Assembly: GCA_964463485.1 (NCBI GenBank)
Contig: CAYXDO010000004.1
Coordinates: forward strand, 62,001 to 126,000
Origin: CAYXDO01 sp964463485
GTDB lineage: Bacteria; Myxococcota; Kuafuiibacteriia; Kuafuiibacteriales; Kuafuiibacteriaceae
DNA length: 64,000 bases
Direction: 5' to 3'
A program made the position numbers and the translations under genes. The notes below the pieces were generated by a model. The model saw only the letters and a program-made list of their open reading frames with translations, searched no databases and was not told the origin of the DNA. Positions 9,201 to 18,101 of this stretch are shown here, in pieces; the stretch's first letter is position 1; every line of letters begins with the position of its first letter.

Positions 9201-12200
9201 GTGTCGGACGCGGAGGGTCTAGGCACGAAGGATCGCGTCACGGTGGTCGTCGACGACCCAGGCGTCGACTCGGTGCCGATCCCAGGCGCACGGTTCGTCC
9301 AGGCGGGCCGGCGGGGAGGCAGACTCGACGCGTCAGAGAGTTACGACGCCGAGGGCTCGCCGCTCAGCGCAGCGTGGACTCAGGTGGAGGGTCCGCGAGT
9401 GCGAATTCGCCGAGGCGACCGACTCACCGCGATGCAGGACGGAACGTACGTGTTCGCGTTGCGAGTCGACGACGGGTCGACGCGCAGCCCGCCACTCTAC
9501 CTCGAGCTGATGATTCCTTCTGGAGCTCAGCGGACCTTCCTCAGGAGGTCCACCTCGAAGGCGTTGACGTCGAGCGCGGATGCGAGCGCGGATGCGAGCG
9601 CGGAGGCGATGGGATGCTCCAACGCTGGCGGCCGCGGCTCCTGGCTTCTTGTGCTCTTCGCGCTGCCCTGGGCGCTGAGTCGGCGACGACGAGTTTGGTT
9701 CACTAGCCTGTTCGTGCTCGGTCTGCTCTGGAGCCACGCAGCCCACGCGACCGACCCACCACACAACCCGGTCAAGCTCGCGAACTACTGCCTCGATTGT
9801 CACCAGCTCCACCGAGCTCCAGGGCTCCAACTGACCAAGGCAGCGGGAAACGGCAACCTCTGTATGAGTTGTCACAATCCCACGGGTCTGGCCGCGCCGA
9901 GGCCGTTTGCGTCCGCGGACCAGGCCTACCCTGGCACGGCGGGGACGACTCATCGCTGGGACTCCGGGGTTTCGGGACACGTGAAGGCCGGAGGCTCCAA
10001 TACGTCGACGGGCCGTATCGCCTCGAAGGGGACCTTCACGGGTAGAGTCGAGAAGACGTACACGATCACGATCACGACCGCGGGCAACGTCGGAACGGCG
10101 AGGTTCACGTGGACCGTGTCTCGCGGACCCGGCGGCGGAGCCAACGTGCTCAGCTCCACCGACGTCGCCTTGAACGAAGGGATCTCAGTCGATTTTCTCA
10201 ATGGATCGACGTCTCCGTCCTTCCAGATCAACGACACCTGGACCATCTACGTCCGGACCGATCTGCGATTGCCGGACAGCGGCAACCCGCTCGAGCGGCC
10301 GCTCGCGTTGCGCACGAGCCAGGATGGCGGGATCTACTGCTCGACCTGCCACGACCAGCACTCTCAGGCCAACGCGCCGCCCGATCCGAACGCTCCGGCC
10401 TACGGAGGCGCAGGGACCGGTTGGGTGAGTACGGGAAACGGCCGCCACTACCAGCGCGTGGCCAACGACGCCAACCAACTGTGTCTCGTCTGTCACTCGG
10501 CGAGGAACGTGACGACGTCGGCCGGCGGCTCACACCCGATCGGGGTGAGTATCCCGGCGAGTGCGACGTTTCAAACGCCTCCTGGGCTGCAACTGATCGG
10601 AGGACAGGTACACTGCACCACGTGCCACAGCCCGCACTACGCGACCTCGGGGGGCGCCAACGGAGGTGCGGGTGACGGTTACCTGCTCGACATGTCGCTG
10701 GGCCAAGTCTGTTACCAATGCCATACCCTGGCCGACCAGGCGAATGCATCGCACCTGAGCCCGACCAGCGGAGTGCTATGGCCGGGCGGGCAGTACGGCT
10801 CGGATTTCCCGGCGCACTCAGCGGACAAGCGAGGCTATTGCATCAACTGTCACTGGCCCCACGGCTGGCCTGACGACGCCAACTCATCGGTCGACTACAC
10901 GAAGCTGCGCGTGGAGCGTTACGACGTCGACGCAACGGGGAAGACCGATCCAGACGACGCGGAGGATCTCTGCTTCACGTGCCATGACTCCTCGCCCGCG
11001 ACCTCGGACGTGAAGCTCGAGATCGAGCAAGGCACGAATGGGACGGACATTTTTCATCACCCGGTGAAGGACTCCCAGCAGACTGCGGGCAGGGTCGTGG
11101 AGTGTGTAAGTTGCCACAACCCGCACAAGGCGACCGCGACCAATCGAAACGCTGGCGTCGCAGGTGTCAATCTGGCCGGGGCGCCCACGACGGACATTAC
11201 GTCTCAGTATCAGCTCTGCTTCAAGTGTCACGGCGATACCTATAACTCGTCACGAGCCCATACGAGCAACAAGCGCCTCGACTTCGCGGTCTCGAGCCCT
11301 ACCTTTCACCCGGTCACTCAGGCGGGACGCGGCCAGTCTGCCAACCTCGGAGCGCAGCTCCTCGGTGGGTTGACCACGAGCTCGACCATCCGCTGCACGG
11401 ACTGTCACAACACCAGCCGCGTGGACACGGACGCGGCGCCCGATCAGGGCGTCGTTGACGACTCGACCTCGGACACGGTGGGTCCGCACGGATCGACCTA
11501 CGCGCCGATCATTCGCGCCAACTTCAGTCGGAGCTATACAGCTTCGGGCTGGAACAACAACAACGCGCGGTTGTGCTTTCGCTGTCACGATCAGAACACG
11601 TTGTTCGGTTCGGGCACGAATTTCACGGATTCGGCGAACCCGGGCGGATCGAAGGGCCGAGGGAACTTGCACGCCTACCATTTGACGACCAAGTCGGTGA
11701 CGGCCTCGTGTATGAGCTGTCACTATGACATCCACAGCAACCAATCGGCCTCCAACACCGAGTATTGCGTGGGGACCTCCATCGGCAACTGCTCGGTGAG
11801 TCTCGGAACCTCGCCGCCGCTGGGCGTCAAGTCACACCTGGTGAATTTCGCGCCGGACGTGAACGCCTTGAGTTACTCTGAGCCGCGCTGGCACATCAAC
11901 ACGGCGACGGGCGTGCGGACCTGCAACCTCGCCTGCCACGGCAAGGACATGGCCAGCATCACCTACAAACCCTCCTCAGGCGACGAGACGAGCCATACCT
12001 ATACCGTGTGTGTCGACGGTGACGGCGATACGTATTACGCAGCGAGCGGGTGTGGAACGGCGGTCGACTGCGACGACGGCAACGCGGCCATTTACCCGGG
12101 CGCGAGCGAGAGTATGCAGACTGAGTGTTCGGATACTCAGGACAACGACTGCGACAGCGCCATCGACTGCGCCGAGTCCTCGTGCTTCGTTTGGTGTTGC

Positions 12201-13022
12201 CACGACTCGGACGCCGACCTGTACTACGCGGAGGCGGGGTGCGGGACGGCGGTGGACTGCAACGACGGCAACGCGAGCATCAACCCCGGCGTCGCCGAGA
12301 ACACGGCGGGCCTCTGCTCCGACGCGGCGGACAACGACTGCGACAGCAACATCGACTGCAGTGACTCCCAGTGCTCAGGACTTGGAGGCTGTCCCTCGTG
12401 TACGGACGGCGACGGCGACTTGTATTATTCGACCGGTGGGTGCGGAACGGCTGTGGACTGCAACGACGCCAATGCCAACATCAACCCAGGGATCGCGGAG
12501 AATACTTCTGGCCGCTGCAGCGACCTCGTAGACAACAACTGCAATGGACCGATCGACTGTGCAGACGGAGCCTGCGCGGCCTTCTGGACCAACGCAGACA
12601 GCGACGGCTACTACGCTCAGTCCACCGCAGGAGCCTGCCTCGGCGGAGACTGCCTCGACAGCAACTCCAGCGTGAACCCAGGCGCCGCGGAGAATACGTG
12701 CGCGCTCTGCAGAGATACTTTGAACAACAACTGCGTGAGCGGCACCGACCTCGCCGATCCAGCCTGCGCCCAGCAATTGGAGGATACGAACACGGAGTGC
12801 AGCAACGGCGTGGACGATGACGGCGACGGAAAGAGCAACTGCCACGATCGGAGCTGCTGGAGCGGAGCTCAGTGCGGCGGTTCGAGCTCCACGAGCTGCG
12901 TGAGCACAGCGGGCGGCAACAACCGCAACTGCTGCCGGCCTTCGGGCACACGCTACGCGTGCTACCGCTCCGAATGCGACGGCCAGCCCTGCGACAACGG
13001 TGGCACGTGCGACGTGTACTGA
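6213..13022 (+). CDS. Giant PKD/NHL protein fused to a multiheme cytochrome and MopE-like repeats
   Basis: The 2269-residue product starts at ATG 6213 with a signal peptide ending PAWA. In order: an Ig-like domain and two PKD-type domains (to about residue 310), an NHL-type beta-propeller (about 330-577), an Asp-rich thrombospondin-3-like calcium region (about 583-660), and four or more PKD-type domains (about 660-1100). Then comes a Cys-containing hydrophobic stretch ending in four Arg (1133-1160) that looks like a MYXO-CTERM anchor. A second hydrophobic stretch ending AHA (1161-1179) resembles a signal peptide. From residue 1193 there are 13 CxxCH motifs and one CxxxCH (CNLACH, about residue 1904), with a beta-rich insert between hemes 2 and 3. 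Four or five MopE-like repeats (DGDxYYAxxGCGTAVDCDDGN pattern) and a Cys-rich tail end the protein. A surface electron conduit is likely. Confidence 0.8.
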   Translation: MFSVLRFLGTLTALGIVGAAPAWARPPVIESVSFSIGGLPVSATQIPAHRGVLITCVAYEEDLVNPGATITRVRVAVSGGTLPNGTVTQDAPISPAGLVSGSLLWQTPAAGTHTVTCRAQDNGTFPVVGAKSVAVVVQTLGSPPAVEITSAGSAVLPGADLVLTSTVTDPEGGPFVFAWSTTGGNISAAGPAAVWTAPLAPGAYVVTLTVTDSTGLTGSAGVTVYSGHPPTVELFASANRVYPGEVVELTAQAADADGDPLAIEWSATSGQLSNSGLSASWVGTALGSSTLRVRVTDGSGLTATATVAVAVIWAEISSPMRAPELTRSFQPARLAADPAGFLYVSDPGSRQILVFNPRGDLLQRIPVQGVPVGVAVGAGAIYVGETDLGRVAIYDRLGDLLGTIGDQLVTPADLALDGMGRRLFVADSGTDSVEIFELSGQWVGAIDLPGQFVGALAISPSGDRVYVSDGAAGQVFVFDANSRAALGAVSSFGDHEDQLMRPAGLAVAATGHLYVTDSFQSAVSVFGPAGAFVGLLGQNGDDVGQLRIPTDAEVTSDGRLLVANSDGNRIETYALQGASSPSCPVDSDCDEVPDELELVFGLDPFDPRDGWADDDGDGLPNAVEASLGTDRLRTDSDGDEASDKEEWRAGTNPLDGSDHRPWVTASSVASVAPSLILLEGAGGDPNGEAVTFRWRQTGGPTVELAGADSAAASYVARLAGRYEFALTVSDGHLDATAFISTEVLNVAPTADAGPDLDAFAGDEVQLDGRFSSDANLDELSYSWTQLSGSPVTLSGASPRFTATAAGSYEFMLTVSAGGLEDVDTVRVLVDAPNDHVPVASIQTVGDEVGATVRLDGSSSSDVEATGLRYTWAQVEGPQVSLRGAAEQVASFIPAERGIYVFELVVSDGRHESTPRQATVAVGEAQNHPPLADAGADVRARVRVPVVLSSAASADPDGDPVTGSWRQLEGVAVVLVSTSSNATFVPLSAGTYEFELEVSDAEGLGTKDRVTVVVDDPGVDSVPIPGARFVQAGRRGGRLDASESYDAEGSPLSAAWTQVEGPRVRIRRGDRLTAMQDGTYVFALRVDDGSTRSPPLYLELMIPSGAQRTFLRRSTSKALTSSADASADASAEAMGCSNAGGRGSWLLVLFALPWALSRRRRVWFTSLFVLGLLWSHAAHATDPPHNPVKLANYCLDCHQLHRAPGLQLTKAAGNGNLCMSCHNPTGLAAPRPFASADQAYPGTAGTTHRWDSGVSGHVKAGGSNTSTGRIASKGTFTGRVEKTYTITITTAGNVGTARFTWTVSRGPGGGANVLSSTDVALNEGISVDFLNGSTSPSFQINDTWTIYVRTDLRLPDSGNPLERPLALRTSQDGGIYCSTCHDQHSQANAPPDPNAPAYGGAGTGWVSTGNGRHYQRVANDANQLCLVCHSARNVTTSAGGSHPIGVSIPASATFQTPPGLQLIGGQVHCTTCHSPHYATSGGANGGAGDGYLLDMSLGQVCYQCHTLADQANASHLSPTSGVLWPGGQYGSDFPAHSADKRGYCINCHWPHGWPDDANSSVDYTKLRVERYDVDATGKTDPDDAEDLCFTCHDSSPATSDVKLEIEQGTNGTDIFHHPVKDSQQTAGRVVECVSCHNPHKATATNRNAGVAGVNLAGAPTTDITSQYQLCFKCHGDTYNSSRAHTSNKRLDFAVSSPTFHPVTQAGRGQSANLGAQLLGGLTTSSTIRCTDCHNTSRVDTDAAPDQGVVDDSTSDTVGPHGSTYAPIIRANFSRSYTASGWNNNNARLCFRCHDQNTLFGSGTNFTDSANPGGSKGRGNLHAYHLTTKSVTASCMSCHYDIHSNQSASNTEYCVGTSIGNCSVSLGTSPPLGVKSHLVNFAPDVNALSYSEPRWHINTATGVRTCNLACHGKDMASITYKPSSGDETSHTYTVCVDGDGDTYYAASGCGTAVDCDDGNAAIYPGASESMQTECSDTQDNDCDSAIDCAESSCFVWCCHDSDADLYYAEAGCGTAVDCNDGNASINPGVAENTAGLCSDAADNDCDSNIDCSDSQCSGLGGCPSCTDGDGDLYYSTGGCGTAVDCNDANANINPGIAENTSGRCSDLVDNNCNGPIDCADGACAAFWTNADSDGYYAQSTAGACLGGDCLDSNSSVNPGAAENTCALCRDTLNNNCVSGTDLADPACAQQLEDTNTECSNGVDDDGDGKSNCHDRSCWSGAQCGGSSSTSCVSTAGGNNRNCCRPSGTRYACYRSECDGQPCDNGGTCDVY

Positions 13023-13453
13023 TGGGTTACTCGAGAGGCAAACGGGCCATCCTGATCGCGGGCGCCGTAACTCTGGTCGTGAGTGCGAGCGCGGGAGCGC
13101 GGGCGTTTTACAGGAGCTCTCGGTTCGTGACGTACTCACCGGCCGAGCTCGAGCAGGTGACGGACGTGCACTCTTTCCGTGGCCAGCCGGTGTGCCAGGC
13201 GTGCCACCAAGGTCGGTCCCCGTCGTTGAGCTACGAGCTGATCGAGACTTGCGCCCGCTGTCACGCGTTCGATACTCATGACAGCCACGCCGTGGGCGTC
13301 GTTCAGAGAGACCCGCAGCCGAAGGTGTTGCCGCTCGGGCCGGGCGGAGTCGTGGGCTGTCATAGCTGCCACGATCCGCACGCGGACATGAAGAGCGGCG
13401 CGGGGCTGAGATCGACCACCGCGGAGCTTTGCACCGACTGCCACGCTTTTTGA
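13022..13453 (+). CDS. Membrane-anchored or secreted tetraheme cytochrome c
   Basis: The start ATG overlaps the stop of the giant cytochrome gene (TGATG), so translation is probably coupled. The 143-residue product has an N-terminal basic then hydrophobic segment (AILIAGAVTLVVSASAGA), either a signal peptide or an anchor. Four heme motifs follow: CQACH, CARCH, CHSCH and CTDCH. Additional His residues nearby (for example DTHDSHAVG) could be distal ligands, typical of bis-His multiheme proteins. Its small size and position suggest it is the periplasmic or membrane-side partner that feeds electrons to the 14-heme neighbour; this pairing is inferred from gene order only. Confidence 0.8.
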   Translation: MGYSRGKRAILIAGAVTLVVSASAGARAFYRSSRFVTYSPAELEQVTDVHSFRGQPVCQACHQGRSPSLSYELIETCARCHAFDTHDSHAVGVVQRDPQPKVLPLGPGGVVGCHSCHDPHADMKSGAGLRSTTAELCTDCHAF

Positions 13454-13559
13454 GGGGCCGCGGAGCGCCGGATCCACTACTTCTCGGGGCTCCTCGCTGA
13501 AAATCACCCTGGCCGGTCTCGAGTTGGGTTCGGACTCCGGCGAAGCGGAAGTTCCTCGG

Positions 13560-13589
13560 CTTGACAGATCGTCTTGTCCATTTGTCAAG
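13560..13589. promoter_or_regulatory. Inverted repeat CTTGACA/TGTCAAG upstream of the peptidase gene
   Basis: Two perfect 7-bp arms (CTTGACA and TGTCAAG) are separated by 16 bp in the gap between the tetraheme gene and the peptidase gene. The left arm includes TTGACA, a good -35 hexamer, but I see no clear -10 at the right distance. It may be an operator or a promoter with an overlapping operator. Confidence 0.3.
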
Positions 13590-13660
13590 TCGCACCCCCT
13601 GATTCGAGCACTCCTCGTCGCGACGGACTCCGGCACGAGTCCTGCTCTGACTCGATCGCG

Positions 13661-14716
13661 ATGAGTGTAAACATTTTCGAGCCCCAAATTCGCCGAGCGC
13701 TCGCCGGCCTCGGGACCCAACACGCCCAATCCACGCCCGCGTCGATCCACGGGCGCACGACCCTCGGACTCGGACGCTCGGGCTCTGACGTCGTGGATCT
13801 CCAGGCCGCGCTGAATCGCGCCGGAGCCCAACCGCCCCTTCTGCAGGACGGAGTGTTCGGCCCGCTTACCGAAGGGGCCCTCAAACGGTTCCAGAGCTGC
13901 AGAGGGCTGCCCGCCGATGGCCGTCTCGGCCTCGAGACTCGCCTCGCCCTCCAGAACTCGCGGGACACGGACGCCGAGCGGCGGGCGACGGGCGGATCCT
14001 CCACCCCTGCGCGGGCTCCCCGTTTCTCCGAGGGAAGGCCCGCTGGAACCATGCGGGCTGGCGAGCTGGCTCGCGCGGACGATCAGCGACGCACTGCTCG
14101 ATCCATCAACCCAGGCGCCCGACCAGTAAACTCAGCCGCCACCTCCGGCGCGACCCCCGCCAGAACTGTCACCTCAGTCGCTCCACGACAGGGGGACGAT
14201 GTTCAGCTCGACGTTCCCTGGCTGAGCCAGTTCGATGCCAAAAACGTTCCCGACGCCGGCAACACCGCCTGCTATAGGGCCGTGCGTGAGATGATGAGTC
14301 GTACCGGCGTCAACATCGCTCCCGGCACTCAGGACCGAATCCAGGTCGCTACCTCCGAGGACGCCCTGGGCCGCGTGCAAACCGATCCTCGCGCCCTAGC
14401 GGAGGCGCGTCGGTACATCGATCGACAACTCGACGCGGGTAGACCTGTCGCGGTCGGTGTCTCGCACATGAAAGCCGGCTACAACGCCGACGGCATCACC
14501 GATCACTTCGTCGCCATCACCGGCCGAGGAACCGACGAACAAGGTCGTACCTACTACACGTACCACGACCCAGCGGTCACGAATGGGGAGATGGGTCGCA
14601 ACAACCGCTTCTACGTAGATCCCCGCTCCGGCAACCTCGTCCACGAGGGCAACTTGGGTACCGGCCTCGTCCGAGACAGGCACACCGAAATGAGCATGGT
14701 CGTTCGCAGCTCATGA
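13661..14716 (+). CDS. Peptidoglycan-binding domain plus C39-like cysteine peptidase
   Basis: I use the ATG that gives MSVNIFEPQ. Residues about 30-95 match the PG_binding_1 fold (GRSGSDVVDLQAALNRAG, DGVFGPLTEGALKRFQ). A Ser/Thr/Pro/Ala-rich linker follows. The C-terminal part resembles C39-like papain-fold peptidases: DVPWLSQFDAKN supplies the oxyanion Gln, ACYRAVREMM the catalytic Cys, TDHFVAITG the His and YHDPAV the Asp. No signal peptide is visible, so export would need another route. Cell-wall cleavage or a toxin role are both possible; the substrate is unknown. It stands alone between the cytochrome island and the signalling operon. Confidence 0.65.
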   Translation: MSVNIFEPQIRRALAGLGTQHAQSTPASIHGRTTLGLGRSGSDVVDLQAALNRAGAQPPLLQDGVFGPLTEGALKRFQSCRGLPADGRLGLETRLALQNSRDTDAERRATGGSSTPARAPRFSEGRPAGTMRAGELARADDQRRTARSINPGARPVNSAATSGATPARTVTSVAPRQGDDVQLDVPWLSQFDAKNVPDAGNTACYRAVREMMSRTGVNIAPGTQDRIQVATSEDALGRVQTDPRALAEARRYIDRQLDAGRPVAVGVSHMKAGYNADGITDHFVAITGRGTDEQGRTYYTYHDPAVTNGEMGRNNRFYVDPRSGNLVHEGNLGTGLVRDRHTEMSMVVRSS

Positions 14717-14748
14717 GCGCTGGCGAAGTCCGGGGCGCTTTGTCGCAC

Positions 14749-16320
14749 TCAACGCAAGCGCTGCTCGAGGAGTGTGCCTTCTTTACCCGCGACCGTGAGC
14801 CATTCCTCGGACGTACTGATCGCCTTGAGCTCGAACTCAGTTGGTCCAGCGAGCTCCACCTGACACGTCGTGACCGGATCGAACGCGGCGACGGCCCGAC
14901 AGGCATCGCCGACGACGACCAAACGCGAACCAAAGCTCGGGAGCTCCGCGATCGCCATGTCGTTGACCGCGACGGTTCGCCGACGTCCGCAAGCATCGAG
15001 CTCCCCACAACTGCTCGAGGGGAGCGCTTGGCGGGACCAGGAAGCATCGCCTCGGCGAACCAACAAGCCCGGCGGTGTGACCACGCTGCGGTCGACGCCG
15101 GCCACCCAAAGCTCCGCGCCGTCACCTTCACCGCGGAGGACCGATGCGGAGGCCGAGGTGAAATTGGGGTAGAGCAGCCCCACGTCGACAAACAGTGCCG
15201 AGTCGAGGGATGCCGACTCATACTCATCAACATCCCCGGCGAAGATCACCTTCGCGGTGGAGTCGTACAAGATGAACTCTTCACTCGTACCGCGAAGGAC
15301 CCCGAGCGGCGTGAGATCTGCTCGCCGAAGCGGTTTGAAGGGTCCGAGCGGAGCCGTCGAGGTCAGCACGGCCGCGTCGGTGGTGATGACGGTCCTTCCA
15401 CTCGGCCAGCAAGCTACACCCCTGGCAGAGTTGGTGGGTATCGTGGCCGTCCGGATGAGTCGAAGCCCGAGCGCTTCGATACCGACTTCGAACACTCGGG
15501 GCGCTTCCTCGCCCAAGACGCCCCGGGTGACCGCGAAGAAACCAGCGTCACCCCCTGGCTTTGGACACAAGGCCAGGATTTCGGAAGTCGCTGGCGACGC
15601 AAAGCGATGGTGCAGATCGTCCGAGTAGGGCAAGTCTCGCTCGAACAGGTAGATGACCACCGCGGACCTCGCCACGATCCGGTCTTCGTCGACCCTGTAG
15701 AGCCCGTCCAGGTTCAGAAACCTGGACCCTTTGTCCTGACCGCTGCGTTCCCTCGAGATCCCGTACACGACGGTTCCGTTGGGGAGCAGGTTGGGTTCGC
15801 GCCCAAAGGGCACGAGCCTTCCGCGGGAGTCCGGGCACGTCACGCGTGGATCGAGCACGAGCTCGATTTTCGAATCGAGGTCGGTCGGCCGAGCATCGAC
15901 GAACCGCATGGTCGACGCCTCCAACCTTCGGATCGAGGCTGACGCAGGGAGTGCTGCGAAATCGTCGAATTCACAGGATCGGGCCTTCAGCCTCAGAGTC
16001 TCGTATCGAGGTTCCGCTCTGGCGAAGGTACGGTCAGCCCTCACGAGGTCCGCGATGGCCGCTTCGTCCAGGCCCACGAAGTAGGTATCTCGTCCCTCGG
16101 CGCCCAACTCACCTGAGTACGACTCGTCGTCCCGGAGCGGGCCTTCGACGTCGACCACTTCCGCTGCGCTCGTCGTGACGATATAGACCGCGCGAAATCG
16201 GCCCTCGGGCCAGGAGAGCTCGACGAGGTCGGACGAGCACGCGCTGGCCATCATGCAAGCGAGGGCTCCGACCGACGCGGAGCTGGGCCCGGCACGGGGT
16301 ATGAATTCCGGGGAGCTCAT
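14749..16320 (-). CDS. Lipoprotein of unknown function, last gene of the kinase operon
   Basis: The 523-residue product has a short export segment with a lipobox (MMASAC). The body is a series of short repeated blocks with Gly/Asp turns and beta-strand character (for example YGISRERSGQDKGSRFLNLDGLYRV), suggestive of a beta-propeller, but I do not recognise a family. Several Cys residues occur in pairs (CPDS, CGELDACGR), compatible with disulphides outside the cytoplasm. It begins 10 bp after the kinase stop and so probably belongs to that operon. It could be the sensor or the output of the kinase; neither can be shown from sequence. Confidence 0.6.
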   Translation of the reverse strand: MSSPEFIPRAGPSSASVGALACMMASACSSDLVELSWPEGRFRAVYIVTTSAAEVVDVEGPLRDDESYSGELGAEGRDTYFVGLDEAAIADLVRADRTFARAEPRYETLRLKARSCEFDDFAALPASASIRRLEASTMRFVDARPTDLDSKIELVLDPRVTCPDSRGRLVPFGREPNLLPNGTVVYGISRERSGQDKGSRFLNLDGLYRVDEDRIVARSAVVIYLFERDLPYSDDLHHRFASPATSEILALCPKPGGDAGFFAVTRGVLGEEAPRVFEVGIEALGLRLIRTATIPTNSARGVACWPSGRTVITTDAAVLTSTAPLGPFKPLRRADLTPLGVLRGTSEEFILYDSTAKVIFAGDVDEYESASLDSALFVDVGLLYPNFTSASASVLRGEGDGAELWVAGVDRSVVTPPGLLVRRGDASWSRQALPSSSCGELDACGRRRTVAVNDMAIAELPSFGSRLVVVGDACRAVAAFDPVTTCQVELAGPTEFELKAISTSEEWLTVAGKEGTLLEQRLR

Positions 16321-16330
16321 ATCCTGAAGC

Positions 16331-18061
16331 TCACCGAATCGCCCGGAGCTTCTCGGAGAGCGCGCTCAAGTCAGCTAGCGCCGCCTCCACGTCGCGGTCC
16401 TGCCGGAGCAGCGCGGCGCGAGTGAGGATGTCGCCAATCTCTTGGGCACGCTCCGGTTTCTGCCGCAGGAGAGTACGTCCCAACTCGGAGATCGACTTGA
16501 ACTCGGCCGCCACGGCGGCGGCGCTCGGGGCCGGCTTCGAAGGCTCGGCGGAGCTCGCGGGAGCTCGCGCTTTGGACTCCTGCCCGACAGGATGGGTCTT
16601 GCGAAGAGCGACCCTCTCCTCTGACTTCGTTGCTGGATCGCGCGGCGGGCTCGTCGCTGCGATAGGGACGCTCTTCGCGGCTTCTACGACGCCAACTCGA
16701 GGTTGGAGCTCGACCGACGGCGCGACGGGAGGCGGACGCGCCGCGGCGGGGCTCTCGGGCGGATCCAGCCGACCCAGCCCATATCCGAGCCCGATACCCG
16801 CACTCAGCGCCACGACGGCGACCAGACTGTTGGGCGCCTTCCGTGGCACCGCGCGGTCGAAGGGCAAACTACGCGGCGCGCTCATCGTCGACGTCAACAG
16901 CGCGATTGGATGGATCGGCGTGGGCGGCGCCGTGATTGCAGACGCCGTCCCCGGAGTCGGAGCCGGAGTTGGCAAGGTCGGGTACCCGGGTCCCGTGAGC
17001 GATGCGAAGGTCGACTGGCTCGGGACCGCCATCGTGGACTCCACCCGACGAAATGGACCGCCGCGGTGAGCAAAAACTTGAGTTCTCGCCTCGATGTCAT
17101 TCTCGAGGGTCGATTCGCTCACGGCGGCCCAACCGTTGATCTGAGTTCGAACGAGCTCTCGCTCTTCGAAGAGCGAGTCCGGGAGGCTCGACGGCAGGCG
17201 TTCGTGAGAAGCAAAGCATTCGATCGCGAGGCGGAACTGTTCGGCGCTCTCGAAGCGATCGTCGGGCGATACGGCCACCGCCTTTCCTATCGCGTCCCGG
17301 ATCGGCGACCCTTCGAGCGCCTCGAGCCGGGCGCCAGGACTCTGAGTTCGCTCGAGCACCTCCAGGAGGGAGCCATGGGGAATGTAGCGATTCAAAGTCA
17401 GCAGCTCGAACGCGACCGCACCGATGGCATAGAGGTCCGATCTGGCGTCGGTTCGGCCCCTGGCTGCCTGCTCAGGCGACAGATAGCCTGGCGTGCCCAG
17501 CAAGACGCCCTGACGCGTCGCCCAGTCTTGAGCGCTCGAGCTCCCAAGGCCGAGGTCAATCACCCTGAGAGTGAGATCCTCGCCGAGGAGTAAATTCTTC
17601 GGAGCGATATCACGGTGAACGACGCGGAGGGGCTCTCGGGTTTCTGGGTGAAGGGCGGCTTGCAGGGCCTCGAGGCCCCGCAGCGCGTCGCACATCCACG
17701 CGACGACGAGGCCGAAATCGAAGGTGCGCCCAGCTTGAATCGTGACCTCGATGACTCGAGCAAGAGTCCAGCCCGGGCAATAATCCATCGCGAAATACGG
17801 AATCCCGTCGACCGTTCCGACGTCGAGAACCCGGACGACTTCCTTGGCGCTCAGCGAAACCGCGATCATCGCCTCGTGCTGAAACCTTCGCACCGCGTTC
17901 GGGCTCTCCAACAGCTTCTCGTGGAGAATCTTGAGGACGACGATTTCGGGCAGATCCTTCGAGGCGGACGCCCGCGCCAGGAACACGCGCCCTGCCGCTC
18001 CGCGCCCGAGCTGTTGGAGCAGCGTGAAGGGCCCAAAGCGTCGCTCCGGGTTCGCGCTCAC
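16331..18061 (-). CDS. Eukaryotic-type Ser/Thr protein kinase with a C-terminal membrane helix
   Basis: An Hanks-type kinase domain occupies the N-terminal half: Gly loop LGRGAAGRV (residues 18-26), Lys44 in VVLK, the catalytic loop HRDIAPKN (about 148) and DLG in place of DFG. The catalytic loop has Ala where HRDLKPEN has Lys, as in some bacterial kinases. After the domain come a Ser/Pro-rich stretch, one hydrophobic helix (SLVAVVALSAGIGLGYGLG) and an Ala/Pro/Lys-rich tail outside the membrane. The frame is open to ATG 18154, but that would overlap the upstream gene by 53 bp, so I chose GTG 18061. It signals from the membrane, probably with the FHA/sigma-54 regulator encoded upstream. Confidence 0.8.
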   Translation of the reverse strand: MSANPERRFGPFTLLQQLGRGAAGRVFLARASASKDLPEIVVLKILHEKLLESPNAVRRFQHEAMIAVSLSAKEVVRVLDVGTVDGIPYFAMDYCPGWTLARVIEVTIQAGRTFDFGLVVAWMCDALRGLEALQAALHPETREPLRVVHRDIAPKNLLLGEDLTLRVIDLGLGSSSAQDWATRQGVLLGTPGYLSPEQAARGRTDARSDLYAIGAVAFELLTLNRYIPHGSLLEVLERTQSPGARLEALEGSPIRDAIGKAVAVSPDDRFESAEQFRLAIECFASHERLPSSLPDSLFEERELVRTQINGWAAVSESTLENDIEARTQVFAHRGGPFRRVESTMAVPSQSTFASLTGPGYPTLPTPAPTPGTASAITAPPTPIHPIALLTSTMSAPRSLPFDRAVPRKAPNSLVAVVALSAGIGLGYGLGRLDPPESPAAARPPPVAPSVELQPRVGVVEAAKSVPIAATSPPRDPATKSEERVALRKTHPVGQESKARAPASSAEPSKPAPSAAAVAAEFKSISELGRTLLRQKPERAQEIGDILTRAALLRQDRDVEAALADLSALSEKLRAIR

Positions 18062-18101
18062 GGGTCCATCCTGCGCGAGGACCCAAGAGATGTCCAACCG
18101 G

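Noticed and set aside
13000..13281. Plus-strand open frame over the tetraheme gene start
   Set aside because: It lacks heme motifs and overlaps the tetraheme frame, which has four CxxCH sites.
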